Notes: generated from the sequence alone by a model not told the origin. 64,000 nucleotides of DNA from Bacillus_BD oryzisoli (GCF_036670025.1 NZ_CP137640.1:1150001-1214000), one strand, 5' to 3'. Shown: positions 17,731 through 26,810, numbered from the stretch's first letter. Made by a program: numbers and translations.

Positions 17731-18372
17731 ATGGTACACACACTTTCTCTTTTATTGTTAGCATTAGCTGTAAGCTTAGATAGCTTTAGTGTTGGTTTCA
17801 CATATGGGCTAAGGAACATGCGGATTCCTTTTAAGTCAATTATCATCATTGCGTGCTGCTCGGCAATCACCTTGATGCTTGCCATGCTGATGGGCCATCT
17901 GCTGGAGCAATTTCTGTCACCTAAAGTGACAGAAAGAATGGGTGGAATCATCTTAATTGTTCTAGGTGCCTGGGTTATTTATCAGTTTTTTCAGCCCGAG
18001 AAAGAAAAGGATATCCTGCCGCATGAAAAAGTCATTATTAATTTTGAAATTAAGTCACTCGGTATTGTAATCAACATTTTAAAAAAGCCAATGGTCGCTG
18101 ATTTTGATAAATCAGGAACGATAACAGGGGTTGAAGCTTTTATGCTCGGACTTGCACTTTCTCTGGATTCATTCGGAGCAGGAGTAGGAGCCGTTATGCT
18201 CGGGTTTTCCCCAATCTTTTTAGCCGTTGCTGTCGCCATTTTGAGTTCAGGGCTGGTGTGCTTAGGGATAAAGCTAGGAACAAATCTGACACAAAATGCC
18301 TGGCTGCAGAAGTTTTCTTTTATACCTGGCATCGTTCTTATTATCATTGGACTATTGAAAATTCAGATCTAA
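17731..18372 (+). CDS. ytaF: Sporulation membrane protein YtaF (MntP-like)
   Basis: 213 residues, a polytopic membrane protein with about six segments arranged as two repeats. Each repeat carries the motif LxLSLDSF (ALAVSLDSFSVGF near residue 15 and GLALSLDSFGAGV near residue 147), the pattern of the MntP/YtaF cation-exporter superfamily. A soluble loop (~90-130) separates them. GAAGGAGC RBS 8-10 bp before ATG. In Bacillus it is annotated as a sporulation protein; its ion specificity is not known. Lies 18 bp ahead of coaE, likely one transcript. Confidence 0.88.
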   Translation: MVHTLSLLLLALAVSLDSFSVGFTYGLRNMRIPFKSIIIIACCSAITLMLAMLMGHLLEQFLSPKVTERMGGIILIVLGAWVIYQFFQPEKEKDILPHEKVIINFEIKSLGIVINILKKPMVADFDKSGTITGVEAFMLGLALSLDSFGAGVGAVMLGFSPIFLAVAVAILSSGLVCLGIKLGTNLTQNAWLQKFSFIPGIVLIIIGLLKIQI

Positions 18373-18390
18373 CAGGGGATGTATATAAAT

Positions 18391-18999
18391 ATGGCAATGA
18401 TTATTGGACTTACCGGCGGTATCGCAAGCGGTAAAAGCACGGTTTCGAATATGATTAAGAACTTAGGCATTACGGTGATTGATGCAGATATTGAAGCAAG
18501 ACTTGCGGTCGAAATTGGAGAAGAAGCTTATCACAAAATTGTTGCTCATTTTGGTCAGTCCGTACTCCTCGAAGACGGAGCCATTAACCGTGCCAAATTA
18601 GGTGAAATCATCTTTAATAATGAACAGGAACGAATAGTTTTAAATGGAATTGTCCATCCAGCTGTGAGAAAAAGAATGGCTGAAAAGCAAGAAGCGGCCA
18701 TCGGCAGAGGAGAGTCGCTGATTGTGATGGACATTCCTTTGTTGTTTGAAAGTAAGTTAACGAATATTGTAGATCGAATATTATTGGTTTATGTTGATCA
18801 AGAAATACAATTACAGCGGCTGATGGAAAGGAATCAATATACAAAAGAAGAAGCGCTCACAAGAATGCAATCACAAATGCCATTAAGTGAAAAGAAAGCT
18901 TTAGCGGATGCGGTTATCGATAATAATGGATCACTTGAAAAAACACAATGGCAGTTATATAACGTACTAAAAGAATGGGGATTTAAAAAAGAGGGGTAA
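18391..18999 (+). CDS. coaE: Dephospho-CoA kinase
   Basis: Last step of coenzyme A synthesis: phosphorylates the 3'-OH of dephospho-CoA. 202 residues. P-loop GLTGGIASGKST at the N-terminus, the DADIEAR motif, and MDIPLLFESKL with the lid region following. An ATG at 18379 exists, but its RBS AGGGG would touch the codon; ATG at 18391 leaves proper spacing and gives MAMIIGLTGG. The stop codon lies inside the following terminator. Confidence 0.95.
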   Translation: MAMIIGLTGGIASGKSTVSNMIKNLGITVIDADIEARLAVEIGEEAYHKIVAHFGQSVLLEDGAINRAKLGEIIFNNEQERIVLNGIVHPAVRKRMAEKQEAAIGRGESLIVMDIPLLFESKLTNIVDRILLVYVDQEIQLQRLMERNQYTKEEALTRMQSQMPLSEKKALADAVIDNNGSLEKTQWQLYNVLKEWGFKKEG

Positions 19000-19013
19000 A
19001 AACCTCTTTTTTT
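18984..19013 (+). terminator. Terminator overlapping the coaE stop
   Basis: AAAAAGAGG / CCTCTTTTT stem with a T-run; it begins within the last coaE codons. Confidence 0.85.
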
Positions 19014-19106
19014 ATTGGGTTTTTCCGCTATTTTTTTTCATATATAGCCAAATATCGCGGGTTAATAAGTGAAAATTAAAAAATGTTAACAAAAATATAC
19101 TTAAAC

Positions 19107-19137
19107 TTGTCACAAATGCGAGTCAATGTGTTATACT
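19107..19137 (+). promoter_or_regulatory. gapB promoter
   Basis: TTGTCA (19107-19112) and TATACT (19132-19137) with 19 bp between, compensated by a TGn extended -10 (TGTTATACT). Predicted start near 19144. Confidence 0.65.
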
Positions 19138-19169
19138 AATTACATATGAATGGATAACAGTATAACATT
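19127..19169 (+). promoter_or_regulatory. Inverted pair of CcpN-like operators at gapB
   Basis: TGTGTTATACT (19127-19137) fits the CcpN consensus TRTGHYATAYW at every position and covers the -10 box. AGTATAACATT (19159-19169), read on the other strand, is AATGTTATACT, with one mismatch. In B. subtilis CcpN represses gapB and pckA during glycolysis. Confidence 0.6.
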
Positions 19170-19189
19170 ATTGTGGAAGGGGCCGAATT

Positions 19190-20218
19190 ATGAAGGCGAG
19201 AATAGCAATTAATGGGTTTGGAAGAATTGGACGAATGGTATTTAGAAGAGCTATCGTAGATAATAATCTTGATATAGTAGCCATTAATGCAAGCTATCCG
19301 GCAGAGACGCTTGCTCATCTAATAAAATACGACACAAATCATGGACCTTTTGCAGGTGAGGTAAAAGCAGAGCAGGATGCGATTATTGTGAACGGTAAGC
19401 GCGTTCAATTATTAAGCAACCGTAATCCTGAAGAACTGCCGTGGAAAGATTTGAAGATTGATATTGTTATTGAAGCAACAGGAAAATTTAATGCTCGTGA
19501 GAAGGCTGCCCTACATTTAAATGCAGGGGCAAAAAAGGTTATTCTAACAGCACCTGGTAAAAATGAAGACGTTACAATTGTAATGGGAGTAAATGAACAT
19601 GCTTTAAATATTTCAGAGCACGATGTGATTTCAAATGCATCATGTACAACGAATTGTTTAGCGCCGGTTGCAAAAATACTTGATGAGAAATTTGGTATTG
19701 AAAATGGATTAATGACTACTGTACATGCATATACAAATGATCAAAAAAACATTGACAATCCTCATAAAGATTTGAGAAGAGCTCGAGCATGCGCTCAATC
19801 GATTATTCCAACATCGACTGGTGCTGCGAAGGCATTATCACTAGTACTGCCGCAGTTAAAAGGTAAATTGCATGGTATGTCGTTGCGTGTACCAACTCCA
19901 AATGTTTCTTTAGTTGATCTTGTTGTTGATCTAAAGCAAACAGTGACAATTGATGATATCAATAATGCTTTTAAAGAAGCTTCAGAAAACGAATTACAGG
20001 GTATTTTAGATATCACTGATGAACCATTAGTTTCAATTGATTTTAATACAAACTCGCACTCTGCTATTATTGATGGTTTATCCACTATGGTAATTGGTTC
20101 CAATAAAGTTAAGGTACTTGCATGGTATGATAACGAATGGGGTTATTCTTGCCGTGTTGTTGACCTAACAAACTATGTAGCTGAAAAGCTGCTAAATTCA
20201 TCAATCGTTAATGCATAA
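19190..20218 (+). CDS. gapB: Gluconeogenic glyceraldehyde-3-phosphate dehydrogenase
   Basis: Converts 1,3-bisphosphoglycerate to glyceraldehyde 3-phosphate in gluconeogenesis, with NADP preference. 342 residues: INGFGRIGRMVFRRA nucleotide fold, catalytic cysteine in SNASCTTNCLAPV, and the C-terminal WYDNEWGYSCRVVDL. After the second beta strand the sequence is VAINASYPAE; the Asp that selects NAD in GapA is absent, which supports GapB rather than GapA. GGAAGGGG RBS precedes ATG. Own promoter with CcpN-like operators. In B. subtilis speD follows; here it is missing. Confidence 0.95.
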   Translation: MKARIAINGFGRIGRMVFRRAIVDNNLDIVAINASYPAETLAHLIKYDTNHGPFAGEVKAEQDAIIVNGKRVQLLSNRNPEELPWKDLKIDIVIEATGKFNAREKAALHLNAGAKKVILTAPGKNEDVTIVMGVNEHALNISEHDVISNASCTTNCLAPVAKILDEKFGIENGLMTTVHAYTNDQKNIDNPHKDLRRARACAQSIIPTSTGAAKALSLVLPQLKGKLHGMSLRVPTPNVSLVDLVVDLKQTVTIDDINNAFKEASENELQGILDITDEPLVSIDFNTNSHSAIIDGLSTMVIGSNKVKVLAWYDNEWGYSCRVVDLTNYVAEKLLNSSIVNA

Positions 20219-20230
20219 AATTTTATTCAT

Positions 20231-20264
20231 AAGGGGATTATCTCATCGAAGGTAATCCCCTTTT
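20231..20264 (+). terminator. Terminator after gapB
   Basis: AAGGGGATTA (20231-20240) pairs with TAATCCCCTT, followed by a short T-run. Confidence 0.8.
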
Positions 20265-20327
20265 ATATGTATAAACAATCATATGATTTCTTTTTTATTT
20301 GGTGCAGAAATTAATTTTTTAACATAA

Positions 20328-20355
20328 GGGATGCAGGAAACCGCATCTCTTTTTA
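20328..20355 (+). terminator. Second hairpin before nrdR
   Basis: GGGATGC / GCATCTC (one G-U pair) with an 8-nt loop that can itself close GG/CC, followed by TTTTT. Acts as a backup terminator or leader hairpin. Confidence 0.55.
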
Positions 20356-20438
20356 ATTTCTAAATTTCAAAATGACTTGTACTAGGTTCATCTTTTTAAT
20401 AAGATAGTAGATAGGAAATTAAAGTCGGAGCTGATTGT

Positions 20439-20900
20439 ATGAAATGCCCTTCATGCCAAAATAATAATTCTCGTGTTGTTGATTCTCGTCCTGTTGATGA
20501 TGGACGGTCGATTCGACGTCGAAGAGAGTGTGAAAGATGCGGTTATCGTTTTACGACATTTGAGAAAGTAGAAGAAAGTCCTCTTGTTGTTGTGAAGAAG
20601 GAAGGCACTAGAGAGGAATTCAGTCGGGAAAAAATGCTGCGTGGTTTAATAAAAGCATGTGAAAAAAGACCTGTTGCCTTAAAACAGCTGGAGGATCTTA
20701 CTTCAGATGTGGAAAAGGAATTGCGCAACCAAGGGGCTTCTGAAATCAAAAGTGATGAAATTGGTGAAATGGTAATGGAAAGACTAGCCAAGATTGATGA
20801 GGTTTCCTATGTCCGTTTTGCTTCCGTTTACCGCCAATTTAAAGACATTAATGTGTTTATTGATGAATTAAAGGAATTAATAAAAAAAGAGCAATCTTGA
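20439..20900 (+). CDS. nrdR: Transcriptional repressor NrdR
   Basis: ATP/dATP-sensing repressor of ribonucleotide reductase genes. 153 residues. A zinc ribbon uses Cys3, Cys6, Cys31 and Cys34, with the DNA-binding basic run RSIRRRRECERCGYRF. The ATP-cone domain (~48-138) contains VVKKEGTREEFSREKM. Lies just ahead of dnaB-dnaI, as in Bacillus, linking nucleotide supply with replication initiation. A terminator-like hairpin separates it from dnaB, so dnaB may have its own start. Confidence 0.96.
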   Translation: MKCPSCQNNNSRVVDSRPVDDGRSIRRRRECERCGYRFTTFEKVEESPLVVVKKEGTREEFSREKMLRGLIKACEKRPVALKQLEDLTSDVEKELRNQGASEIKSDEIGEMVMERLAKIDEVSYVRFASVYRQFKDINVFIDELKELIKKEQS

Positions 20901-20952
20901 TCGTGTCCTTCTGCAGCATTCATGCGGAACAAGGTGCTTGTGCTTTTCTTAT

Positions 20953-20981
20953 GAGCTGAAGAGTATTCTTTAGCTCTTTTT
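20953..20981 (+). terminator. Hairpin with T-run between nrdR and dnaB
   Basis: GAGCTGAAG / CTTTAGCTC (one G-U pair), 6-nt loop, then TTTTTC. Confidence 0.7.
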
Positions 20982-21008
20982 CAAATTATTCAAGAAAGGT
21001 TGACTGTC

Positions 21009-22433
21009 ATGACTCAACATTGGCAAGAACTTTTACCGATTGATCGTTATGCCGTCACTGCCAATGGTCTATTGCATGATTATGATCGTAAAGTGCTTAC
21101 CTTTTTGTACCAGCCTTTAATCGGTGCAAGCTGTGTAAGCTTGTATATGACTTTGTGGGCGGAGCTGGAGGAAAATCGCCTTTGGTCAGAATCACATTCA
21201 CACCACAGCTTAATGAATTTTATGGATATGAATCTAAAGGCTATTTATGAAAACCGGTTGAAGCTTGAAGGTATAGGGCTGTTAAAAACATTTGTCAAAA
21301 AAGATGAGGAACGAAGATCGTTTATTTATGAATTACAGCCTCCCCTAACCCCAGAGCAGTTTCTATCAGATGGAATGCTAAACATCTATCTTTATCGAAA
21401 AATCGGCAAATCTCAATTCTCGAGAGTAAAGCGGTTCTTCAGTGAAAGAACAATGCATAATACAGAGTTTTCTCAGGTTACAAAGGGCTTTCAGGATGTT
21501 TTTTCTTCGGCGCACCTAAGTGTTCTCTCTTTTGAGGAAGAAACAAAACAGGACACGACTCTCACTGATGGTGAGCGCTTTATTGGACGGAGTGAAGGAA
21601 ACAATATAATGGCTGAACCAAGCGATTTCAATTTTGATTTGCTTTTAGCCGGTCTGCATGAAAATTTACTCACGAGAAGTGCCTTTACCCATCAAGTAAG
21701 AGAGGCTGTGAAGAATCTTTCGTTTTTATATGGAATTGATGCACTGCAAATGAAAAATATCGTTATTAGTGCAATCACGGAGAACAATGAAATTGACCTT
21801 GAGGAATTAAGAAAATCTGCACGGGACTGGTATCAATTTGAACACCAGGACAAGCTGCCGGCTCTCATTGAAAGAACGCAGCCGCTTATTTATCAAACAT
21901 CAAATAAAGAACCTGAAACAAAGGAAGAAAAGTTAATCCATTATTTTGAAACGACTTCACCGCTGCAATTTTTAAGAGATAAAAGCGGCGGTGCTGAGCC
22001 TTCAAAGGCTGATATAAAAATTATTGAAGATGTGATGTTTCAACAGAAATTAAATCCAGGTGTTGTGAATGTTTTAATCGATAATGTACTGCAAAAGACG
22101 GATATGAAGCTGACAAAGAATTATGTCGAGAAGATTGCCAGTCATTGGGCAAGAAAAAATATCAAAACAGTTAAAGATGCGATGGAGTTAGCGAAGACGG
22201 AGCATCGCCAATATGCTGAGTGGGCCGAGGCGAAGAAAATAGGCAAACAGACTGCTGCAAAGAGGAAACCGATAAGAACGGAAATGATACCGGAGTGGTT
22301 TAATGGTGACGATAAAGCTGATACGGCAAAACCAAGTAAGAAAGATGAAAAACAGGAACTTAAAAAATTAGAAATTGAAGCCATGCTGAAAAAATTACGA
22401 CCACATGAGGTGGAGGAACATGGAGAAAATTAA
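21009..22433 (+). CDS. dnaB: Replication initiation and membrane attachment protein DnaB
   Basis: Helicase-loading co-factor of Bacillus (unrelated to E. coli DnaB helicase), acting with DnaD and DnaI at oriC and restart sites. 474 residues; N-terminal winged-helix region (LLHDYDRKVLTFLYQPLIG), then DnaD-like C-terminal domains (~190-260 and ~300-400), with a lysine-rich tail. The frame opens at TTG 21000, but that codon abuts the AGAAAGG RBS; ATG at 21009 is correctly spaced. Its end overlaps the dnaI start by 14 bp, so the pair is coupled. Confidence 0.93.
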   Translation: MTQHWQELLPIDRYAVTANGLLHDYDRKVLTFLYQPLIGASCVSLYMTLWAELEENRLWSESHSHHSLMNFMDMNLKAIYENRLKLEGIGLLKTFVKKDEERRSFIYELQPPLTPEQFLSDGMLNIYLYRKIGKSQFSRVKRFFSERTMHNTEFSQVTKGFQDVFSSAHLSVLSFEEETKQDTTLTDGERFIGRSEGNNIMAEPSDFNFDLLLAGLHENLLTRSAFTHQVREAVKNLSFLYGIDALQMKNIVISAITENNEIDLEELRKSARDWYQFEHQDKLPALIERTQPLIYQTSNKEPETKEEKLIHYFETTSPLQFLRDKSGGAEPSKADIKIIEDVMFQQKLNPGVVNVLIDNVLQKTDMKLTKNYVEKIASHWARKNIKTVKDAMELAKTEHRQYAEWAEAKKIGKQTAAKRKPIRTEMIPEWFNGDDKADTAKPSKKDEKQELKKLEIEAMLKKLRPHEVEEHGEN

Positions 22434-23349
22434 TGAAACGTTAAAACGATTAGCTGGAAATGAGAATTTTCAGAAAAAGTATCAAGAAATGAAAAAGAGG
22501 ATTTTAGAGAATCCTGAAGTAAAAGCATTTATGCTTGAACATAAGGATGAATTGACTCCGAAAATAATTGAAAGCAGTATGATGAAGCTTCATGAATATG
22601 CAAATCAAAGTAAAAAATGTGATAAATGTCCAAGCCTTGGCGGATGTATTAATTTAATGAAGGGCTATTACCCCGAATTAGTGATTTCAAGAGGCGCCAT
22701 TGAAATCCATTATGATAAATGTCCGAATAAAATAATGGACGATGAAAAAAGAAAAAATGAAAAGCTTATTCAAAGCTTGTATGTACCTAAGGATATATTA
22801 CGTGCGTCCTTTTATGATATGGAAAAGGATGGGGATCGTACAGATGCGATTCAAAAGGCCCTTGCTTTTGTGCTTAATTATAAAGAAGGGGCAGCCAATA
22901 AAGGCTTATATTTTTATGGGCAATTTGGCGTCGGGAAATCCTATCTATTAGGTGCAATTGCTAACGAATTAGCACAAAAAGGGGTTTCTTCAATGATTGT
23001 TTATGTTCCGGAGTTATTCAGGGAATTAAAAAGTTCAATTGGAGATCAAACCTTAAATGATAAATTAGAAGCAATCAAAAAAATGCCTGTTCTTATGCTG
23101 GATGATATCGGGGCAGAAACGATGTCCAGCTGGGTAAGAGATGAAATTCTTGGTCCCATTCTGCAATTCCGCATGCTTGATAATTTACCAACTTTTTTCA
23201 CTTCCAATTATGATTTTAAGGAGCTTGAGCATCACCTTGCCCACAGTCAGCGCGGGGAAGAAGAATGGGTGAAGGCGAGAAGAATTATGGAGAGAATTAA
23301 GTATTTGGCAGAGCCTGTCTATGTAACAGGCAGAAATCGGAGAAATTAA
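22420..23349 (+). CDS. dnaI: Primosomal protein DnaI (helicase loader)
   Basis: AAA+ ATPase that loads the replicative helicase. 309 residues. The N-terminal helicase-binding domain contains a zinc-binding cluster (CDKCPSLGGC and a later Cys in YDKCPNK). The C-terminal AAA+ domain has Walker A GQFGVGKS (~167-174) and Walker B VLMLDDIGAE, plus a sensor in FTSNYDF. The frame extends 5 codons further, but ATG at 22420 sits 7 bp after GTGGAGG and gives MEKINETL. Ends in a terminator. Confidence 0.95.
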   Translation: MEKINETLKRLAGNENFQKKYQEMKKRILENPEVKAFMLEHKDELTPKIIESSMMKLHEYANQSKKCDKCPSLGGCINLMKGYYPELVISRGAIEIHYDKCPNKIMDDEKRKNEKLIQSLYVPKDILRASFYDMEKDGDRTDAIQKALAFVLNYKEGAANKGLYFYGQFGVGKSYLLGAIANELAQKGVSSMIVYVPELFRELKSSIGDQTLNDKLEAIKKMPVLMLDDIGAETMSSWVRDEILGPILQFRMLDNLPTFFTSNYDFKELEHHLAHSQRGEEEWVKARRIMERIKYLAEPVYVTGRNRRN

Positions 23350-23371
23350 CCGGCTTATAGGCCGGTTTTTC
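23347..23371 (+). terminator. Terminator after dnaI
   Basis: ACCGGC / GCCGGT stem around a 6-nt loop, followed by TTTTTC. Confidence 0.8.
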
Positions 23372-23444
23372 TTATGACCTGCTTCTAATTTGGTCAAGAC
23401 CCCCATATACATATAAACAGAAGATATGCAAAGGGGGGAGACGG

Positions 23445-24338
23445 TTGATTGAAATCCATTTCCAGCATAAAGAAGATGCAAAGAGGTTGTATGGCTTTTT
23501 ACAACAATTACTAGATTACGAGTCATTTGCTAAATATACTCTTCATTATGAAGATTCACATATAGTTCAATGCAGGTATATGGAAGAAACCTATTATTTA
23601 CAAGATAAAAAAGCTTTCTATCATTGGGTGAAAAAGTCCTTATGTCAATTTATGCTGACAGTTAAATTAAATGATTGGTTAAGACATATTCTCGCTTCGC
23701 ATTATCATTATCGTGATGAAGAAGAGCAACAGCAAATTATCGATATCGTGCATTCGGTTTTAGAAGGCAAATTGGAAGAACTAACAGTATTTCTCCCGAA
23801 AATGAATATGAAGGATTATTTATCAAACCTTATTAACGATTGGTTTGAAGAACATACGGAAGTGCTTTCCTTTGATTCATTTATTACCTTTCGACTGAGG
23901 AATTTCTTTAACGAATTGAAGAAATACGTTGAATTGTCGCTTGATGAATATAAAATGGAGCAGGAATATCAAATGTTTATCCAAACGCTTCGAGACTTTT
24001 TAGTGGACAGAAAGCCTAAATTGAATCAGCTTCATCTGCTATTATCTGATGTTATTACTTTTTTTGATGAACAATTTGAAGAAATCAGACGGGGCGATTT
24101 AGCAAAAATGGTTGATCGCCGGCTGTTAATTAATCACCCAGTCTATGTTGACTCGATTACGATAGCTCCCTTGCTTTCCATTGCTCCATCCCAGATTTAT
24201 ATCTATACTGACGACCTAGAGCAGCCGATTATCCGAACTATCCGAAATATTTTTGAAGAACGGATTATCAGCCGGCCCCTAGCAGCTATTGAAGAATACA
24301 AGAAGCAGCATAGAGCCTCTTTCGATAAAAAAGTATAA
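23445..24338 (+). CDS. ytxC: Sporulation protein YtxC
   Basis: 297 residues in the YtxC family of Bacillus, predicted soluble and mostly helical; no membrane segment, no known catalytic motif. Starts at TTG with AAGGGGGGAG 4-5 bp ahead; MIEIHFQHKED is the likely N-terminus. It lies between dnaI and thrS as in B. subtilis, where it is annotated as a sporulation protein of unknown function. A CATATACAT stretch at ~23404 resembles a mother-cell -10 box, but I could not find a matching -35. Confidence 0.8.
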   Translation: MIEIHFQHKEDAKRLYGFLQQLLDYESFAKYTLHYEDSHIVQCRYMEETYYLQDKKAFYHWVKKSLCQFMLTVKLNDWLRHILASHYHYRDEEEQQQIIDIVHSVLEGKLEELTVFLPKMNMKDYLSNLINDWFEEHTEVLSFDSFITFRLRNFFNELKKYVELSLDEYKMEQEYQMFIQTLRDFLVDRKPKLNQLHLLLSDVITFFDEQFEEIRRGDLAKMVDRRLLINHPVYVDSITIAPLLSIAPSQIYIYTDDLEQPIIRTIRNIFEERIISRPLAAIEEYKKQHRASFDKKV

Positions 24339-24344
24339 AAGCTC

Positions 24345-24373
24345 TTGATTTTAGAAATATTAATAACTATAAT
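24345..24373 (+). promoter_or_regulatory. thrS leader promoter
   Basis: TTGATT, 17 bp, TATAAT (24368-24373). It lies upstream of the palindromic repeat, so the repeat is transcribed as part of the leader. A second, poorer -10 (TATAAA 24542-24547) lies next to the T-box. Confidence 0.6.
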
Positions 24374-24389
24374 ACGTACATAGATATTG

Positions 24390-24508
24390 GAGCGGAAGCA
24401 CCTTGCCCACCCCCGACTAGCACAAGACGAGCCTCTCGAAAAGGTGTTCTTTACCTTTTTGAGAGGATTGGCTTGTGACTCGAGGGGGTAGGTGCTGCAG
24501 CTGGACAG
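24390..24508. repeat. Dispersed palindromic repeat family 1, copy B
   Basis: Outer arms AGCACC / GGTGCT, inner CTCTCGAAAAGGT / ACCTTTTTGAGAG with a 7-nt loop, and the family end CAGCTGGAC. Located between the thrS promoter and the T-box. Confidence 0.75.
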
Positions 24509-24551
24509 TAGTCAAACTTTTAAGAGCTGACTTAGTCAACCTATAAAATTA

Positions 24552-24829
24552 AATGTGATGATGAGGACAAGGGTATTCTTTTACGGTTTATAGAGAGGGA
24601 AGGCAAGGCTGAAACCTTCCTAACACGAATGGACTACTTACCACCTCTAAACTTCAACCGGGAAGAACGAAGGCAGGCGGCAATTCGCCTCAGCAATCGT
24701 TTGAGTATCGGGAGACGGAAACAAACCGTTATCTTACTACGAAGTCATTTTTGCGCTTGTGAAAATGAGAAGTAGGGTGGAACCACGTGTATAACAGCTC
24801 GTCCCTTTTTGAGGGAGGAGCTTTTTTAT
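24552..24829 (+). promoter_or_regulatory. T-box riboswitch, threonine (thrS leader)
   Basis: T-box core AGGGTGGAACCACG at 24774-24787, followed by the terminator hairpin AGCTCGTCCC...GGGAGGAGCT (24796-24822) and a T-run. Stem I begins GATGATGAGG. The specifier is read as ACC (24640-24642), placed in the NNN-ACCTCT context shared by the other two T-boxes here. Uncharged tRNA-Thr would stabilise the antiterminator and allow thrS expression. Confidence 0.92.
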
Positions 24830-24856
24830 TTTTATATTTTATGAGGAGGAAATAAC

Positions 24857-26788
24857 ATGTCAGAGGTTGTGAAAATTTCGTTTCCAGATGGAGCTGTAAA
24901 GGAGTTTCCAAAGGGAACCACAACAGAAGATATCGCCGCTTCTATTAGTTCAGGATTAAAGAAAAAGGCGCTGGCAGGAAAACTTGATGGTGTGATGTAT
25001 GATTTAAAACGCCCGATTGAAACAGATGGAGCGATTGAAATTATTACGCAAGACCAGCCGGAAGCATTAGAAATTCTGCGTCACAGCAGTGCTCATTTGA
25101 TGGCACAGGCGATTAAACGCTTATATAAAGATGTGAAGCTTGGAGTTGGGCCTGTTATTGAAAGCGGCTTTTATTATGATATTGATATGCCGGAATCATT
25201 AACACCAGAGGACCTTCCGTTAATTGAAAAAGAGATGAAGAAGATTATTAATGAAAATCTTCCGATTATCCGTAAAGAAGTAAGCCGTGCAGAAGCGATT
25301 CAAATTTATAAGGAAATCGGCGATGAGTACAAGATTGAGCTTGTTGAAGCGATTCCTGAAGATGAAACAGTTACGATGTACGAGCAAGGCGAGTTCTTTG
25401 ACTTATGCCGCGGCGTTCATGTACCATCGACTGGGAAATTAAGAGAATTCAAACTGTTAAGTATTGCCGGGGCCTATTGGCGCGGCGACAGCAATAATAA
25501 AATGCTGCAGCGTATCTACGGTACTGCATTCTTCAAAAAAGAGGATTTAGACGAGCACTTGCGGCTGCTTGAGGAAGCAAAGGAACGTGACCACCGTAAA
25601 ATTGGGAAAGAGCTACATTTATTTGCTCATTCACAGCAGGTGGGACAAGGCCTACCATTGTGGCTTCCAAAGGGTGCAACAATCCGCCGGATCATTGAAA
25701 GATATATTGTCGATAAAGAGGTCAGCCTGGGCTATGATCACGTCTATACACCAATCATGGCAAATGTTGAGTTGTATAAGACATCAGGTCACTGGGCTCA
25801 TTATCAAGAAGACATGTTCCCTGTCATGGAAATGGACAATGAACAGCTAGTCCTTCGACCAATGAACTGTCCGCACCATATGATGGTTTATAAAAATTCC
25901 ATGCACAGCTATCGAGAATTGCCGATCCGTATTGCTGAGCTTGGAATGATGCATCGCTACGAAATGTCAGGTGCACTTTCCGGCTTACAGCGTGTTCGCG
26001 GGATGACGTTAAACGATGCTCATATCTTTGTCCGCCCGGATCAAATCAAGGAAGAATTTAAACGGGTTGTAGAATTAATTTTAGAAGTATATAAAGACTT
26101 TAATTTTACAGATTACTCATTCCGTTTATCCTATCGTGATCCAGAAAATACAGAGAAATACTATGATGACGATGAAATGTGGGAAAAAGCACAAAGCATG
26201 TTGAAGGAAGTTATCGATGAAATGGGCGTTGAATATTACGAAGCAGAAGGAGAAGCGGCTTTCTATGGTCCTAAGCTTGATGTACAGGTAAAAACAGCCT
26301 TAGGAAAAGATGAGACTCTTTCTACTGTTCAACTGGATTTCTTGCTGCCAGAGCGATTTGACTTAACATATGTAGGTGAAGACGGCAAGCCGCACCGCCC
26401 TGTTGTTATCCACCGCGGTGTCGTTTCAACGATGGAACGCTTTGTTGCCTTCCTGCTTGAAGAATATAAAGGAGCGCTTCCAACTTGGTTGGCACCGGTA
26501 CAAGTTCAAGTTATTCCGGTTTCTCCTGATGTACACTATGATTATGCGAAAAAAGTGCTTGATCAGTTAAAAGCACAAGGATTCCGTGTTGAACTGGATG
26601 CCCGCAATGAAAAAATCGGTTATAAGATTCGTGAAGCACAAATGCAAAAAATTCCATACATGTTAGTTGTCGGTGACAAGGAAGTGGCAGAGGATGCTGT
26701 AAATGTTCGGAAATATGGCGAGCAAAAGTCCGAAACTGTACCATTTGCGGACTTCGTCAACGGATTAAAAGAGGAAGTAAAAAAATAA
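24857..26788 (+). CDS. thrS: Threonyl-tRNA synthetase
   Basis: 643 residues: TGS domain (~1-62), editing/SAD domain (~63-240) with HSSAHLMAQA and CRGVHVPSTG holding the His/Cys zinc residues, class II core (~245-535) with RPMNCPHHMMVY (zinc Cys), motif 2 SGLQRVRGMTLNDAH and motif 3 IHRGVVSTMERFVAFLL, then the anticodon-binding domain (~540-640). ATG follows GAGGAGG. Controlled by the T-box just upstream. Confidence 0.98.
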   Translation: MSEVVKISFPDGAVKEFPKGTTTEDIAASISSGLKKKALAGKLDGVMYDLKRPIETDGAIEIITQDQPEALEILRHSSAHLMAQAIKRLYKDVKLGVGPVIESGFYYDIDMPESLTPEDLPLIEKEMKKIINENLPIIRKEVSRAEAIQIYKEIGDEYKIELVEAIPEDETVTMYEQGEFFDLCRGVHVPSTGKLREFKLLSIAGAYWRGDSNNKMLQRIYGTAFFKKEDLDEHLRLLEEAKERDHRKIGKELHLFAHSQQVGQGLPLWLPKGATIRRIIERYIVDKEVSLGYDHVYTPIMANVELYKTSGHWAHYQEDMFPVMEMDNEQLVLRPMNCPHHMMVYKNSMHSYRELPIRIAELGMMHRYEMSGALSGLQRVRGMTLNDAHIFVRPDQIKEEFKRVVELILEVYKDFNFTDYSFRLSYRDPENTEKYYDDDEMWEKAQSMLKEVIDEMGVEYYEAEGEAAFYGPKLDVQVKTALGKDETLSTVQLDFLLPERFDLTYVGEDGKPHRPVVIHRGVVSTMERFVAFLLEEYKGALPTWLAPVQVQVIPVSPDVHYDYAKKVLDQLKAQGFRVELDARNEKIGYKIREAQMQKIPYMLVVGDKEVAEDAVNVRKYGEQKSETVPFADFVNGLKEEVKK

Positions 26789-26810
26789 TTAACTTCATGA
26801 ATGAAGTTAA

